Source: Stemphylium vesicarium
Lineage: Eukaryota; Ascomycota; Dothideomycetes; Pleosporales; Pleosporaceae
NCBI GenBank assembly: GCA_004380135.1
Contig: QXCR01000371.1
Location: 1 to 12,255, forward strand
Direction: 5' to 3'
Length of the DNA stretch: 12,255 nt
The notes beneath the pieces are model-generated. The model saw only the letters and a program-made list of their open reading frames with translations, made no database searches and was not told where the DNA came from. Of the stretch, positions 1 through 7,915 are shown one piece after another. The position numbers and the translations under genes are program-made. How positions within the stretch are numbered: position 1 is the stretch's first letter; each line of letters starts with the position of its first letter.

Positions 1-33
1 TGGCATCGCGAACACCACATACAAAACAGTTAA

Positions 34-168
34 TTACTCAACATTATCTACAGATCCTTCGTACAACGTAGCTGCATCAGATTCAGAATCTTCTTCTGCA
101 TCTTTCTGACACGTACGAGCGTTGTGTCCAGTCCCCCCCTCCCTCTCTTTCTCTACACAATTCAGTCC
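34..168 (-). pseudogene. Decayed transposase C-terminus (DDE/pogo-like) with zinc-knuckle remnant
   Basis: A 45-codon open frame on the minus strand ends at a TAA (34-36). It contains GGTGHNARTCQKDAEEDSE, followed by a short acidic tail. The G-H-N-A-R-T-C pattern followed by acidic residues resembles the zinc knuckle at the C-terminus of fungal pogo/Fot-type DDE transposases (CxxCGxxGHNxRTC); this is family knowledge from memory. Here the first cysteine pair is missing and its place is taken by a purine-rich stretch (about 131-155), so the knuckle is damaged. The frame is closed upstream by a TAG at 169-171, and the thioesterase gene begins only a few bases beyond, so the catalytic core is absent. 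I read it as a relic fragment rather than an active element. No terminal inverted repeat can be identified in positions 1-33. Confidence 0.55.
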
Positions 169-175
169 CTAATCT

Positions 176-885
176 TCACAACTTGGCCGTAGCCTTGACA
201 AACAAAGCCTCACCAATCGTATACACAACCCCCTCCCCACTCTCAATCGTCGCACGCACAAAAACCTTGCGATCATCTCCACCACCGTCCCTAGGCTGGA
301 TCTTCGCGGTGCAGAGAAGAGGGCCGGGGGTGGGCACGGGTTTCTTATATGTCGTGTTTAAATCTGGGGTTCGCAATCAGCTCAATTATTCCTTTCAAAC
401 ACAACCCAGTCGCACAATTGCGAAAAGCAGTGGCAGAAGCAGCAGCAGCAAAAAAACTCACAAGCCGTAAAATAACTCGGCGCCACACTCTCCCTGCCCA
501 TCTCCCTCTCTCTCTCAACCTTGCGATCCGCATTCGCAATAACAAGTATCCCACACGTTTCATCCAGCAGCGTCGCCGCCACGCCGCCGTGCACAATCGC
601 CGGATACCCATTCAATCCCGTGCCGAGGTCTACAACGCTCTTGATCTCCTTGTACGACGCCATGCCGCCGTTGCTGTGCACGTCTTCTTCTTCTTCTTCT
701 AAGCTCGGGCGGAAGGTTGTGACAGAGCGGATTGTGCGCTCTGTCATGAGTGTTTCGGCGACAAAGGAGTCTTCGCCTGTGGGTTTTGGGGAGCGGGATT
801 TGGTGGGCATACGTTTCCAGGTTGGGTTGGCGAGGAGGGCGGCGATCCAGGGCGTGGAGGTAAGGGCGGGGGTTAGGACGTCCAT
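176..885 (-). CDS. Hotdog-fold thioesterase (PaaI/THEM4-like), two exons
   Basis: Two exons, complement(join(176..363,462..885)), encode 203 residues. The 98-nt intron (364-461) has a GTGAGT donor, a CTGAT branch-like site and a CCCAG acceptor, and splicing joins SYFTA to YLNTTYKKPVPTPG in frame. Known family signals are the hotdog helix motif HGGVAATLLDETCG (residues 99-112, with Asp108/Glu109 where catalytic acidic residues usually lie) and the following strand LNTTYKKPVPTPG. Such enzymes hydrolyse acyl-CoA thioesters; the substrate cannot be told from sequence. The length is typical of fungal members. The N-terminus (residues 1-35) is basic and could be a mitochondrial presequence, but this is weak. 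A GAA/TTC microsatellite encodes an acidic run at residues 63-67. The start at 885 is the first in-frame ATG and includes the whole domain. Confidence 0.87.
683..700. repeat. TTC trinucleotide microsatellite inside exon 1
   Basis: Six TTC units on the plus strand read as GAA/GAG-type codons on the coding minus strand and give the glutamate run at residues 63-67 of the thioesterase. The run lies in a loop before the hotdog core, so length changes in multiples of three should be tolerated. Confidence 0.8.
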
Positions 886-1628
886 GTTGTTCGTTATTTA
901 TCGTTTTCTTTTCGCGATTCGAGGTGTTTATGGCGCGGCGAAGGGACGGTATGGCACGTTACTGAACGTGGCGGTTTCGTCTACAGAGGACATGATGGGC
1001 TGCGGAACCGGGGATGGATGCGTGGTCTGGGGTAAGAGGGAAAGATGCCGAGGTGATTTTACTTCACTGGAGAAGGCTGTTTTGTGGGGGTGTGCATGCA
1101 GTCCGAGCTCAGTCAGCAAACAAGCATCTTATCAACTCCATCATCCCTTCCCAGCTCCCGTAAATCTTACAGAACATGCAACAGTGGCGATGCTGCAGGT
1201 CATAGGAAGCGGGATCACTTACCAAGTACGGAGACTGTGGGGAGGGGAATCCAGACTCCACAGGTTTAGTTTACATGTGATTGCTTCCTTCAGCCCCAAG
1301 GAATGCAAGACGTCATGTCCACGCGCTAGACAGCAGTTAACGTCAACAAAGACGACGCGAGACCGTTGAACAACTACGCGCGTGTGAGCGTAGGGCAGGT
1401 TCGATGATGTAGCTACCGAGGTAAAAATGAAAAAGCAGGTTAGGTTGATGTGATGATAAACCGTTCGTCTTCCTTCCCCAGATTCTCGTCTCTCTCCATA
1501 CTTCTATAGTCCACACGCATATATCCGACCTCACCTTCTTACCCAATCCCCTGCCCTCCATCTTTTTAAATCAGTGCCCATACCCGCGATCCAGCAAAAA
1601 TACAAGAAAAATACGTCTATCTACAAAA
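886..1628. other. Divergent intergenic region, thioesterase / duplicated-motif gene
   Basis: This stretch of 743 bases separates two genes that are transcribed away from each other, so it should hold both promoters. I see no convincing coding sequence: the open frames are short, low in conserved motifs and unsupported by splice signals. A GACGTCA sequence (1309-1315) resembles a CRE/bZIP site. The last 60 bases before 1629 are A/C-rich, as expected for a fungal 5' leader. Nothing else recognisable was found. Confidence 0.6.
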
Positions 1629-2162
1629 ATGGTCGACACCAGCCACTCCAAATCCGTCCGCGGCACCCTCTCCAACCCCAAAACGCAAGAAGCCAAAAAC
1701 TCAAGCACGCCGACACCGCGTCTCGGCGACGGAACGAGTCTAAAGCCTGAGAATGATGATCCGAAACTGCCTGAGAACGACTCTGCGCCACCACCTGGAC
1801 AAGGAAATGACACGCCTTCTTCTTCGGCTGCCTCGAAGGATTCTGCACCCACGGTATCAGAGCCGTATCGCAAAGCTGGCACCGCGGCTGGTGGGCCTGA
1901 TAAGAAAGCCGTGGGGAACGGGGGCACGGATGCGTCAACATCGGCATCCAGTGCGGGTAATGGAAAAGGAAAGAGTGAAAAGGGAGAGGAGTTACCGCAT
2001 AGCAAGACGGTACGAGGTACGCTAGCGAATAGCGATGGGGCGAAAGTGAATAAGACGCAATTGGGTGATCCGGCGAGTTTGAAGGCTGAGACGAGTGAGA
2101 GGGGGGATATGGGGCGGGAGGTGGAGAGGGAGGGTTTGAGGAAGAGAGAGAGCAAGTTGTAG
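1629..2162 (+). CDS. Hydrophilic protein with two diverged copies of an HSK-VRGTL...LGD-SLK motif
   Basis: A single uninterrupted frame encodes 177 residues. The start has a good context (ACAAAAATGG). The protein is rich in Ser, Gly, Lys, Asp and Glu, has no hydrophobic segment or signal peptide, and is predicted by eye to be disordered. It contains the same block twice. Residues 6-41 carry HSKSVRGTLSN and then LGDGTSLKPE; residues 124-154 carry HSKTVRGTLAN and then LGDPASLKAE. A low-complexity linker of about 80 residues separates them. The matching DNA segments differ at many codon positions, so the duplication is old and the protein motif has been kept, which supports a real gene. I do not recognise an assigned function. 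I have a vague recollection of similar VRGTL...LGDP-SLKAE stretches in small fungal proteins. It converges on the UFD1-like gene, with a gap of 157 bases. Confidence 0.75.
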   Translation: MVDTSHSKSVRGTLSNPKTQEAKNSSTPTPRLGDGTSLKPENDDPKLPENDSAPPPGQGNDTPSSSAASKDSAPTVSEPYRKAGTAAGGPDKKAVGNGGTDASTSASSAGNGKGKSEKGEELPHSKTVRGTLANSDGAKVNKTQLGDPASLKAETSERGDMGREVEREGLRKRESKL

Positions 2163-2319
2163 ATTATGAAAATGGGATATTATCGTCCATCTTTCATCGT
2201 TACTTTATTGCTGGGTATCTCCCTTCTCTCTATACTATATGTCAGGTCTATATGCTACAATCCCCATCATCCATGACCTAACCCTTACCATACCACGTTT
2301 CCATATGACTCGAAATTCC

Positions 2320-4692
2320 TCATGTAGCCTCAGTCCTCTGCGGCGCCCACCCCTTGAGCCAATTCCTCGCTCTATCCAGATCCCCGCCTTCAGCCTCAAA
2401 GGCAGCAACACACCACTCAAGTCCATACCCGCCTTTCCCCTCAATCCCCGTCTCGGCCGCCACCATCTCCGCCAGCGTCCTCGCCTTCTGCGTCCGCTCA
2501 TCGACACAGAAATGCAACGGCGTGTCAAAGCCCCTGCCATCCATGCCCTGGAGATACGGTTTGACGAGCGGGATGGCGTCTTTGGTGGGAACGGATTGAT
2601 CGCCTTGACCGAGGTTTTTACGACCGGTACGGCAGAATTCGTTTCTGCACCATGCTTTTCCGCAGCCGGTGAGTAACTGGCTTAGGTAGCGGCGCTCGAT
2701 TCGCCGCTTGAGCGCTTTGCCTTCGGGGTCGTGGAGGGAGACGTAGAGGGGGCCAAAGCAGACGCTGCATAGACCGATTTCGTTGCCCGGGCCTTGGCCT
2801 TTGCGCGTCCCGGCTCGTGTGTCGCCGGCTTTGTTGGCGCCGTCTTGGGTTCGCCCGCAGTTTACGTTTCGACATAGTCGTGGTGGAGGGCGGGATAGGC
2901 GCTCCAGGTCGTGATGTCGGAGATGCGTGTCCATGTCTCTGAAGCGTACGATTTTATTGCACAGATGGCATTCGGTTGTGCGGCCACCGTCTGCTAGTTC
3001 GTGTGGTGTAAGGCCCGAGAGCAGGAGTTCGGGTGACTGATCGTTTGGATCGCCCTCTTGTGGTACTTGGAGGTGGCAGAAGCGACAGAGAATTAGTTTT
3101 CCAGGGCAAATTGTAGTTTTATGATGCGCGAGTGTCGGTATTGAAGGGGATTCCGTTCCGCATGCCGAGCAGGTTTGTGGGGTGTGGTAGAACGCATCGT
3201 GCTTTTGGCGACTTAGAGGGGTATTGCCATGGAAAGTGTCGTTCGGGCAGTGCCAATGGTTCTGGTATGCTGGGGAACGCTTCTGGAAAACTTGAGCACA
3301 GCCTTGGGGACAGAGTATGTTGTTCCTGAGACAAAAGTTCTCGTGGAGGAATAGTGAGCCTTTGGGTACAACCTGGTTACAGTTCTTGCACATCACTTCG
3401 TCCTCGCTAACAGTGGGAAGGTCTTCCAAGAATTCCTTGACTTGTACTTCTGCTTCCGTCTGAGGGTCAAAGATGGAAACCCTTAGACGGAAAGGTTTGG
3501 GGGTGCTGGATGGTGACTCGGATGGATACGCATGGACTGAGATCCAAACCGCTTCAGCGTCATCGAGTTCGACATTGGTAGGCTGCAAGCGTATGCGTTT
3601 CGGATAACGACTAGATAGATCCGCAAAGACATGCTCGTCTTCCCGTGGGCGAACCCTTTGCCGTGAAGAGTAGGGGCTGATGAACAAGTCAATCTCGTCT
3701 TCAGAGTCTACCTCATCCAGTACTATTTCCAGCCCTTGAGTTCTGTCCCATGAGGGTAACTCAAAGTCGACGTACTCTCCTTCCAACACTTGGCCAGGTT
3801 GGGTATTGAATATATCGATTATACCGCCAGTCGAGCTACCTTGTGAGGTCCCAGGCGCGCGATGCATCTTTGCTGCTATCTTCTTCAGAGTTTCGCGGGC
3901 CTGTTCTTCGTTCAGAGCTTCGATGTCAACCTCTAGATCCGTATCCACCACGCATATCCCATCGCCTTCAGGCTTGAACCCATCAACCAGGAAGCGGAAC
4001 TCTTCGCGCTTGCCGCCAGCCCCTCTACCACCATGCACGACTAGAACCTCTCCGTTTGTCAAGGTTGTAAAATTCGATCGTAGATGCTCTTCGAGTAGCG
4101 ATTTCCAGTCTTCCGGGTCATAGCCAGCTTCCAGAGGCCGCAGCTTTACAAACGTGCCCTTGGGCAGTTGTTTTGCGTGTACCGTAATCTTGGGTGCGGT
4201 ATCCCTGCTCTCAAGCAGCTGGTCCACTCCATTTCCCATGACGTCGTCTCCATCTTTGAGGTTATCTGGACTTCCGTTTCTCGAGGGCTCGGCGGATTGT
4301 TGTTCCATACCCAATGCCTCCTTCAGAAAGCTGCTCAGAACAATCTCTCCCTCGTCGGCAGAAAACTCGCGGATTCCTGCATGTACAACTCTGCCATTCT
4401 CCGGGTTGACTAGGCGAAAGGTGAGGGGGTGTGGTAGCTGCTGGAACCGGTCCTGCGTTTGCGATCTTGCGTGGCGTTCGGCGCTGAAGGTGTAGGGGTT
4501 GAAAGGATCGAATGCGGTTATATGCGGTCGGTTTACGTCGACATGGACAACGGGTGCTGCGGCGAGTAATTGCTCCAACGCTGAAGGGGGGAGGAGGACC
4601 TTATCGCCCGGTAACGCATTTCGCGTCGCGTTCGCGAGACTGTACTGAGCGGACCATTTGAGTTCGGCAGCAGGTTCTGTTTCCGGGTCCAT
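2320..4692 (-). CDS. UFD1-like protein with TRAF-type zinc fingers, AZUL-like finger and UBA-like tail
   Basis: An intronless frame encodes 790 residues from an ATG at 4692. Residues about 13-125 and 175-220 match the UFD1 N-terminal double-psi/beta-barrel fold (WSAQYSL...PGDKVLLPPSALEQL; LPKGTFVKLRPLEAGY), interrupted by an acidic insert at about 131-168. Residues 435-594 hold serial C/H ligands of TRAF/XAF1 type, such as C435-C438, C461-C465, C508-C511, C536-C539 and C575-C578 with H590/H594. Residues 663-690 (RRIERRYLSQLLTGCGKAWC, then a further CR pair) resemble the AZUL finger of UBE3A. Residues 736-783 look like a UBA/TS-N helical bundle. UFD1 works with Npl4 and Cdc48/p97 on ubiquitylated substrates, and AZUL of UBE3A binds the proteasome subunit Rpn10. 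By inference this is a cytosolic or nuclear ubiquitin adaptor. It is not the canonical UFD1, which is about half as long and lacks the zinc region. Confidence 0.92.
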   Translation of the reverse strand: MDPETEPAAELKWSAQYSLANATRNALPGDKVLLPPSALEQLLAAAPVVHVDVNRPHITAFDPFNPYTFSAERHARSQTQDRFQQLPHPLTFRLVNPENGRVVHAGIREFSADEGEIVLSSFLKEALGMEQQSAEPSRNGSPDNLKDGDDVMGNGVDQLLESRDTAPKITVHAKQLPKGTFVKLRPLEAGYDPEDWKSLLEEHLRSNFTTLTNGEVLVVHGGRGAGGKREEFRFLVDGFKPEGDGICVVDTDLEVDIEALNEEQARETLKKIAAKMHRAPGTSQGSSTGGIIDIFNTQPGQVLEGEYVDFELPSWDRTQGLEIVLDEVDSEDEIDLFISPYSSRQRVRPREDEHVFADLSSRYPKRIRLQPTNVELDDAEAVWISVHAYPSESPSSTPKPFRLRVSIFDPQTEAEVQVKEFLEDLPTVSEDEVMCKNCNQVVPKGSLFLHENFCLRNNILCPQGCAQVFQKRSPAYQNHWHCPNDTFHGNTPLSRQKHDAFYHTPQTCSACGTESPSIPTLAHHKTTICPGKLILCRFCHLQVPQEGDPNDQSPELLLSGLTPHELADGGRTTECHLCNKIVRFRDMDTHLRHHDLERLSRPPPRLCRNVNCGRTQDGANKAGDTRAGTRKGQGPGNEIGLCSVCFGPLYVSLHDPEGKALKRRIERRYLSQLLTGCGKAWCRNEFCRTGRKNLGQGDQSVPTKDAIPLVKPYLQGMDGRGFDTPLHFCVDERTQKARTLAEMVAAETGIEGKGGYGLEWCVAAFEAEGGDLDRARNWLKGWAPQRTEAT

Positions 4693-5510
4693 GGTTGAGT
4701 GATGAATCGACTTCTACGGCGGAGGGATCAAAGTAGCGACTGTGGGTGCGACTACATCAAGTCTGTATACGTTCTGAGTGAAGGATGGCTGACATATGCG
4801 GCTCTGCTCGAAGCTTCGGTGAATGCGTGGCGTCATCCATGGCTCAGGCGCCGGGCCGTTAGGCTTATCGATAGCACACCTCGCGTGGACGACGCGACTA
4901 TGGACCTGCCTTCGCCGCTACCGGTGCAGGGTGGACGGTGAAAAGACCCTGTTCCACTAAATGTAGTGCTCATCTATCTTCGGCCTTTGATCGCTCGGCG
5001 TGCATAAGCACAAGTGTCACGCAATACACCCCGACGCTCCCCTCGCAGTTTTGATATGGCGATTCATTGTCGTAACCGGCGAGCGCGGGGCAGATACCCC
5101 GTCCGGTTGTGTCACGTCCACCGCCTGAGACCTTGCAACGGTCGTCTGAGAAAGTTTCCACGGCCAAAGACCAAGACTTTGAACGCGGCCTTGGCTGCGA
5201 CATGTGTTCCAATCCATGCTTCATCTCAGCCTGATCTCGCAGGAAGCTTTGCATCGTCCTATATAATTGTCTTGGCAGGGTCTTGCCTTTGCGATCGCCG
5301 CAGGGGCGTATCCCACGCCAACGTAACCCCATCTTCTGCAGCGTCTCAACACCGATTAGTCTTTGCTTTTGCTCATCCAACACACACCTGCAGCGTCAGA
5401 TCACTGGCACGTGCCCGTCTGGGCAACCGTCCCTCATTGTAATAAAGATTCGGTGAGTACCCTTCTAACCTTTTGGCAAACTTCTCTGCTTGTATTCTCC
5501 GACCGTCGCC
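4693..5510. other. Divergent intergenic region, UFD1-like / F-box genes
   Basis: These 818 bases separate two genes transcribed outwards, so promoters for both must lie here. Open frames in it are short and show no family motifs. Visible candidate elements are TATATAA (5260-5266) and the palindrome CACGTG (5408-5413). A GTGAGT followed by TCTAACC (5453-5470) looks like the start of an intron, but no AG acceptor follows before the F-box ATG. Confidence 0.6.
5408..5413. promoter_or_regulatory. CACGTG E-box palindrome
   Basis: A perfect CACGTG lies 98 bases before the F-box ATG. It is the core site of basic helix-loop-helix factors in fungi (for example Cbf1- or SREBP-type). A single hexamer occurs by chance about once in 4 kb, so the assignment rests only on position. 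Confidence 0.25.
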
Positions 5511-6872
5511 ATGGGCCCTTCTACTTTCCATGACGACCTCCCTACCTCCCTGGTGGACCTACTTTCCAATACCTTGATTCTTCGCCAAACTGCTCCCTAC
5601 CTGCCAATATCTGCTCTCCGTAATCTATCGCGAACCTCCAAATCCCTCCACAATGCTATCCTCCAATCGCCGGAATCCTTCCGCTACCTTGATATCTCCC
5701 CAGTGAAGTCCGCCATTGTACCTTTCGACGGACCACTTGATGTCGGCGGTGTCAGCTTTCGCGCTGAACGAATGGACGAAGCCCTCACCGAAGACGACTT
5801 CTACAGTGGTCCTCTACGACACATCTTCAACAGACTCGAAAAGATCCATGTCCTTCGAAACGTCCACACCTTGGTCCTGGATGGTCTCAGCGTGACTGCG
5901 GAGCTGGTCAAGGAATTGCTCACTGGCGAGAGGTTCAATGTTCGCATACTTTCTATCCGTGAAGCGAAGCACTTGAACGAGCGCAAACTTCAGCAATACC
6001 TCCGATATGCGGTACGCCCGTCGAGACCCGCCGGCACCCCTCGAGTCAAGGGTATCTACCTCTTCGGCCCCCGCGACCCTAAACCGCTTCCCGCATCGCC
6101 TCCTACAAAAAGATCACCCTCACCTGCCTCTAGAGGCGTCATGTCGTCACCAGGAGCACAGATTGGAGCGCAGTGGAACGAAAAGTCACAACACGCATTG
6201 GATGCTGCACTATCGCGGACCGAAGACAAGTGGTACCAATCGTCTGGAAAGATCATACCAAAGCGTCCCTCTCCAGAATGGGCAGAAATATTGCAAGCAT
6301 GCGAAGGCATCATTGCCTTTGATGCTGTTCTTTGTAGAGGCCCGCGACACGACCCAAGCAAATCGTACTCTAGGGAAGCCACTGTCAATGGAGCCCACCA
6401 CCCTGCATCGTTCCTTCGGCCTACAATCGCCACGGTCGCGCTGGGGCCAGCTGGTTGCGAAGCATGTCATTCCTCTCCGGAAGGACCGGCCGTCTTTGGC
6501 AACTCCAGCCCATCCCATCATCCACTACTCAGCCCCGTTCCACTTCACGGCAGCTCCGTTCGTGCCGCCCAAATGCCACATACCCTCGATGGATCCGCTC
6601 CTCCGCCACTCATCGTGCGATGTGAAGATTGCCTCAGAGGCCGCTGGTGCGAAAGGTGTCACAAATGGTGGGACGAGGATTGTTACGTGGTGCCAACCAC
6701 CGCCCAACGTACGGAACTACAACAGACCGAGATTGCAGAGAGCGTTCAGCCCGACGGGACCAGCCGCATGCTCCCAAAGCAAAAGACCAAGGTACTTATG
6801 GATCTCTGCGTGGAACACTGCCTGCCTTCAGAGATGATGGCTGGGGCTGGCAGCAACGGGATGTGGGGATGA
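5511..6872 (+). CDS. F-box protein with C-terminal cysteine-pair (zinc) region
   Basis: The frame opens upstream, but the first ATG is at 5511 in a strong context (GTCGCCATGGGC), giving 453 residues to the TGA at 6870. Residues about 8-60 form an F-box-like helical segment (LVDLLSNTLILRQTAPYLPI, then ALRNLSRTSKSLHNAIL). F-box proteins bind Skp1 and bring substrates to SCF ubiquitin ligases. The middle is Pro/Ser-rich. Near the C-terminus are CEDC (371-374), WCERC (379-383), a lone C391 and LCVEHC; these look like zinc ligands. The aromatic stretch HKWWDEDC has Asp where I would expect a further cysteine, so one site may be weak. The protein ends GAGSNGMWG, which I think is a natural end for this fungal family, but more zinc-type exons follow downstream (see next entry). 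It is divergent from the UFD1-like gene. Confidence 0.82.
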   Translation: MGPSTFHDDLPTSLVDLLSNTLILRQTAPYLPISALRNLSRTSKSLHNAILQSPESFRYLDISPVKSAIVPFDGPLDVGGVSFRAERMDEALTEDDFYSGPLRHIFNRLEKIHVLRNVHTLVLDGLSVTAELVKELLTGERFNVRILSIREAKHLNERKLQQYLRYAVRPSRPAGTPRVKGIYLFGPRDPKPLPASPPTKRSPSPASRGVMSSPGAQIGAQWNEKSQHALDAALSRTEDKWYQSSGKIIPKRPSPEWAEILQACEGIIAFDAVLCRGPRHDPSKSYSREATVNGAHHPASFLRPTIATVALGPAGCEACHSSPEGPAVFGNSSPSHHPLLSPVPLHGSSVRAAQMPHTLDGSAPPPLIVRCEDCLRGRWCERCHKWWDEDCYVVPTTAQRTELQQTEIAESVQPDGTSRMLPKQKTKVLMDLCVEHCLPSEMMAGAGSNGMWG

Positions 6873-6957
6873 TGGAACCTACCTTGGCGCGCGAGAAGCG
6901 TTATTCCCTTGAGGCCATTACAAAGTAGCTGGATTCCGGAAACTAGTCTTTTTTTAG

Positions 6958-7347
6958 ACTGGCCGTGGAGCCTGGTTATTGGATAATTGCACCCAGGAAA
7001 TTGACACTTGCGCGCCAAGGTATGTGCTCGACTTTTCGACGAGAAATAGGCTAACATGAATGACTACAGATTATTGGTGTAAGACGTGACTGTTTCGGCT
7101 GTGGCCACACTGTATGGAGGCTCCCGTCTTTGTTGGGGATTAAACTGACATGCAGCAGTGCATAAGCTGTAAAGAGCTCTTCATTCGGACCTGTAAGAAG
7201 TGCCAAAACGAGTATTGTCGCGAAGACAATGAAGCTTCTTCCGATAGCATGGTACGCACATTCTCTGGGACAGGCTTTGCATGTGCTAATAGTTCTTAGT
7301 GTGACTGGTGCAACTATACCTCGCGGAGGACCCTAGAGATGTATTGA
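6958..7347 (+). other. Cysteine-rich zinc-type exons downstream of the F-box gene, 5' link unresolved
   Basis: Four segments can be spliced in one frame: 6958-7019, 7084-7111 (or 7070-7111), 7156-7251 and 7300-7347. They end in a TGA. The introns 7112-7155 and 7252-7299 have GTATGG/GTACGC donors, CTGAC/CTAAT branch sites and CAG/TAG acceptors and are phase 0. The encoded residues include DNCTQEIDTCAP, RRDCFGCGHTQCISC, CKKCQNEYC and CDWCNYTSRRTLEMY, so at least five cysteine pairs. Intact introns and motifs argue for a recently functional coding tail. It may be the 3' end of the F-box gene or a separate small zinc protein. No ATG opens this frame, and no consensus donor in the F-box frame joins it in phase without deleting the LCVEHC block. 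A frameshift, an unusual splice site or a sequence error could explain this. Confidence 0.5.
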
Positions 7348-7915
7348 ACCCTGCCTTTGGCGCTTGAGTACAACGTGTGCAGGCTGCACTGTTACAGCCT
7401 AGGGCTGTCAAGGGCCGTTGTTGAGTTCTCGGCGTATGAATAATGACTCTCCTCTTCATAGCAATATCAGATACCCCCCTCTTTTCATAAACATAATCTT
7501 TGAAACGTATCTAAATACTCAGTGATGCAAGCCACGGAGTGCGCATAGGCTCCTCCAGCCTGGTACCTGAGTAGAGCATGACTAAGCCAAGTCGGCGAAT
7601 GGTCAGAAAGTGCCGATGCACACGATGACATGTGGCTGGCACCTTGAGTCGCAACTTTGGGACACGGCAAGCAAAAGAATTGTTTTTGTAGTATCCAGCA
7701 AGCGATCCTCTGTCCTGTTGCGAGTTTCACTTTCGATGCAATCTGTCCTTTCCTCATAACATCTCCCCGGTGACGTCGCCCACGCTCCACGTAACACATC
7801 GAACCAAACCTCCGCTAGAGCTCCGCCAGGCTTCCACGTTGTCTTCTGGTCAATTGCCCGAGCTACAACTCGTCTCCCTATATCAAGATTCGCTCTTGCA
7901 TCTATCACACCTAAA
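7348..7915. other. Intergenic region upstream of YIP1 gene
   Basis: These 568 bases hold the end of the preceding zinc-exon transcript and the YIP1 promoter and leader. Two overlapping minus-strand open frames (7485-7908) show no family motif. The last 100 bases are C/T-rich, typical of a fungal core promoter. Nothing else was recognised. Confidence 0.5.

Noticed and set aside
521..1369. Long plus-strand open frame of 282 codons
   Set aside because: Most of its first half is antisense to the thioesterase exon, and the rest has no family motif; the minus-strand gene has clear domain and splice evidence.
1396..1415. GGTTCGATGAT resembling a tRNA B box
   Set aside because: The flanking bases do not form a T-arm stem and no A box or acceptor stem is found at the right distance.
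2239..2676. Plus-strand open frame over the end of the UFD1-like gene
   Set aside because: It is the shadow of the strongly supported minus-strand coding sequence.
4970..5442. Overlapping open frames on both strands between the UFD1-like and F-box genes
   Set aside because: Biased composition, no recognisable motif, and the location fits a divergent promoter.
5474..5480. TGGCAAA resembling the proteasome-associated control element
   Set aside because: Only part of the yeast consensus GGTGGCAAA is present, and it lies about 30 bases from the ATG, probably in the leader.
5453..5510. Possible 5' UTR intron before the F-box start (GTGAGT and TCTAACC)
   Set aside because: No AG acceptor occurs between the branch-like site and the ATG.
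5490..5510. Upstream extension of the F-box frame
   Set aside because: It would start at TTG; the ATG at 5511 has a strong Kozak-like context and precedes the whole F-box.
7603..7908. Minus-strand frame with RNRTEDRLLDT, reminiscent of peptides read from the antisense of tRNA genes
   Set aside because: No intact B box (GGTTCGANTCC) or foldable cloverleaf is present; at best a highly degraded tRNA relic, which I cannot support.
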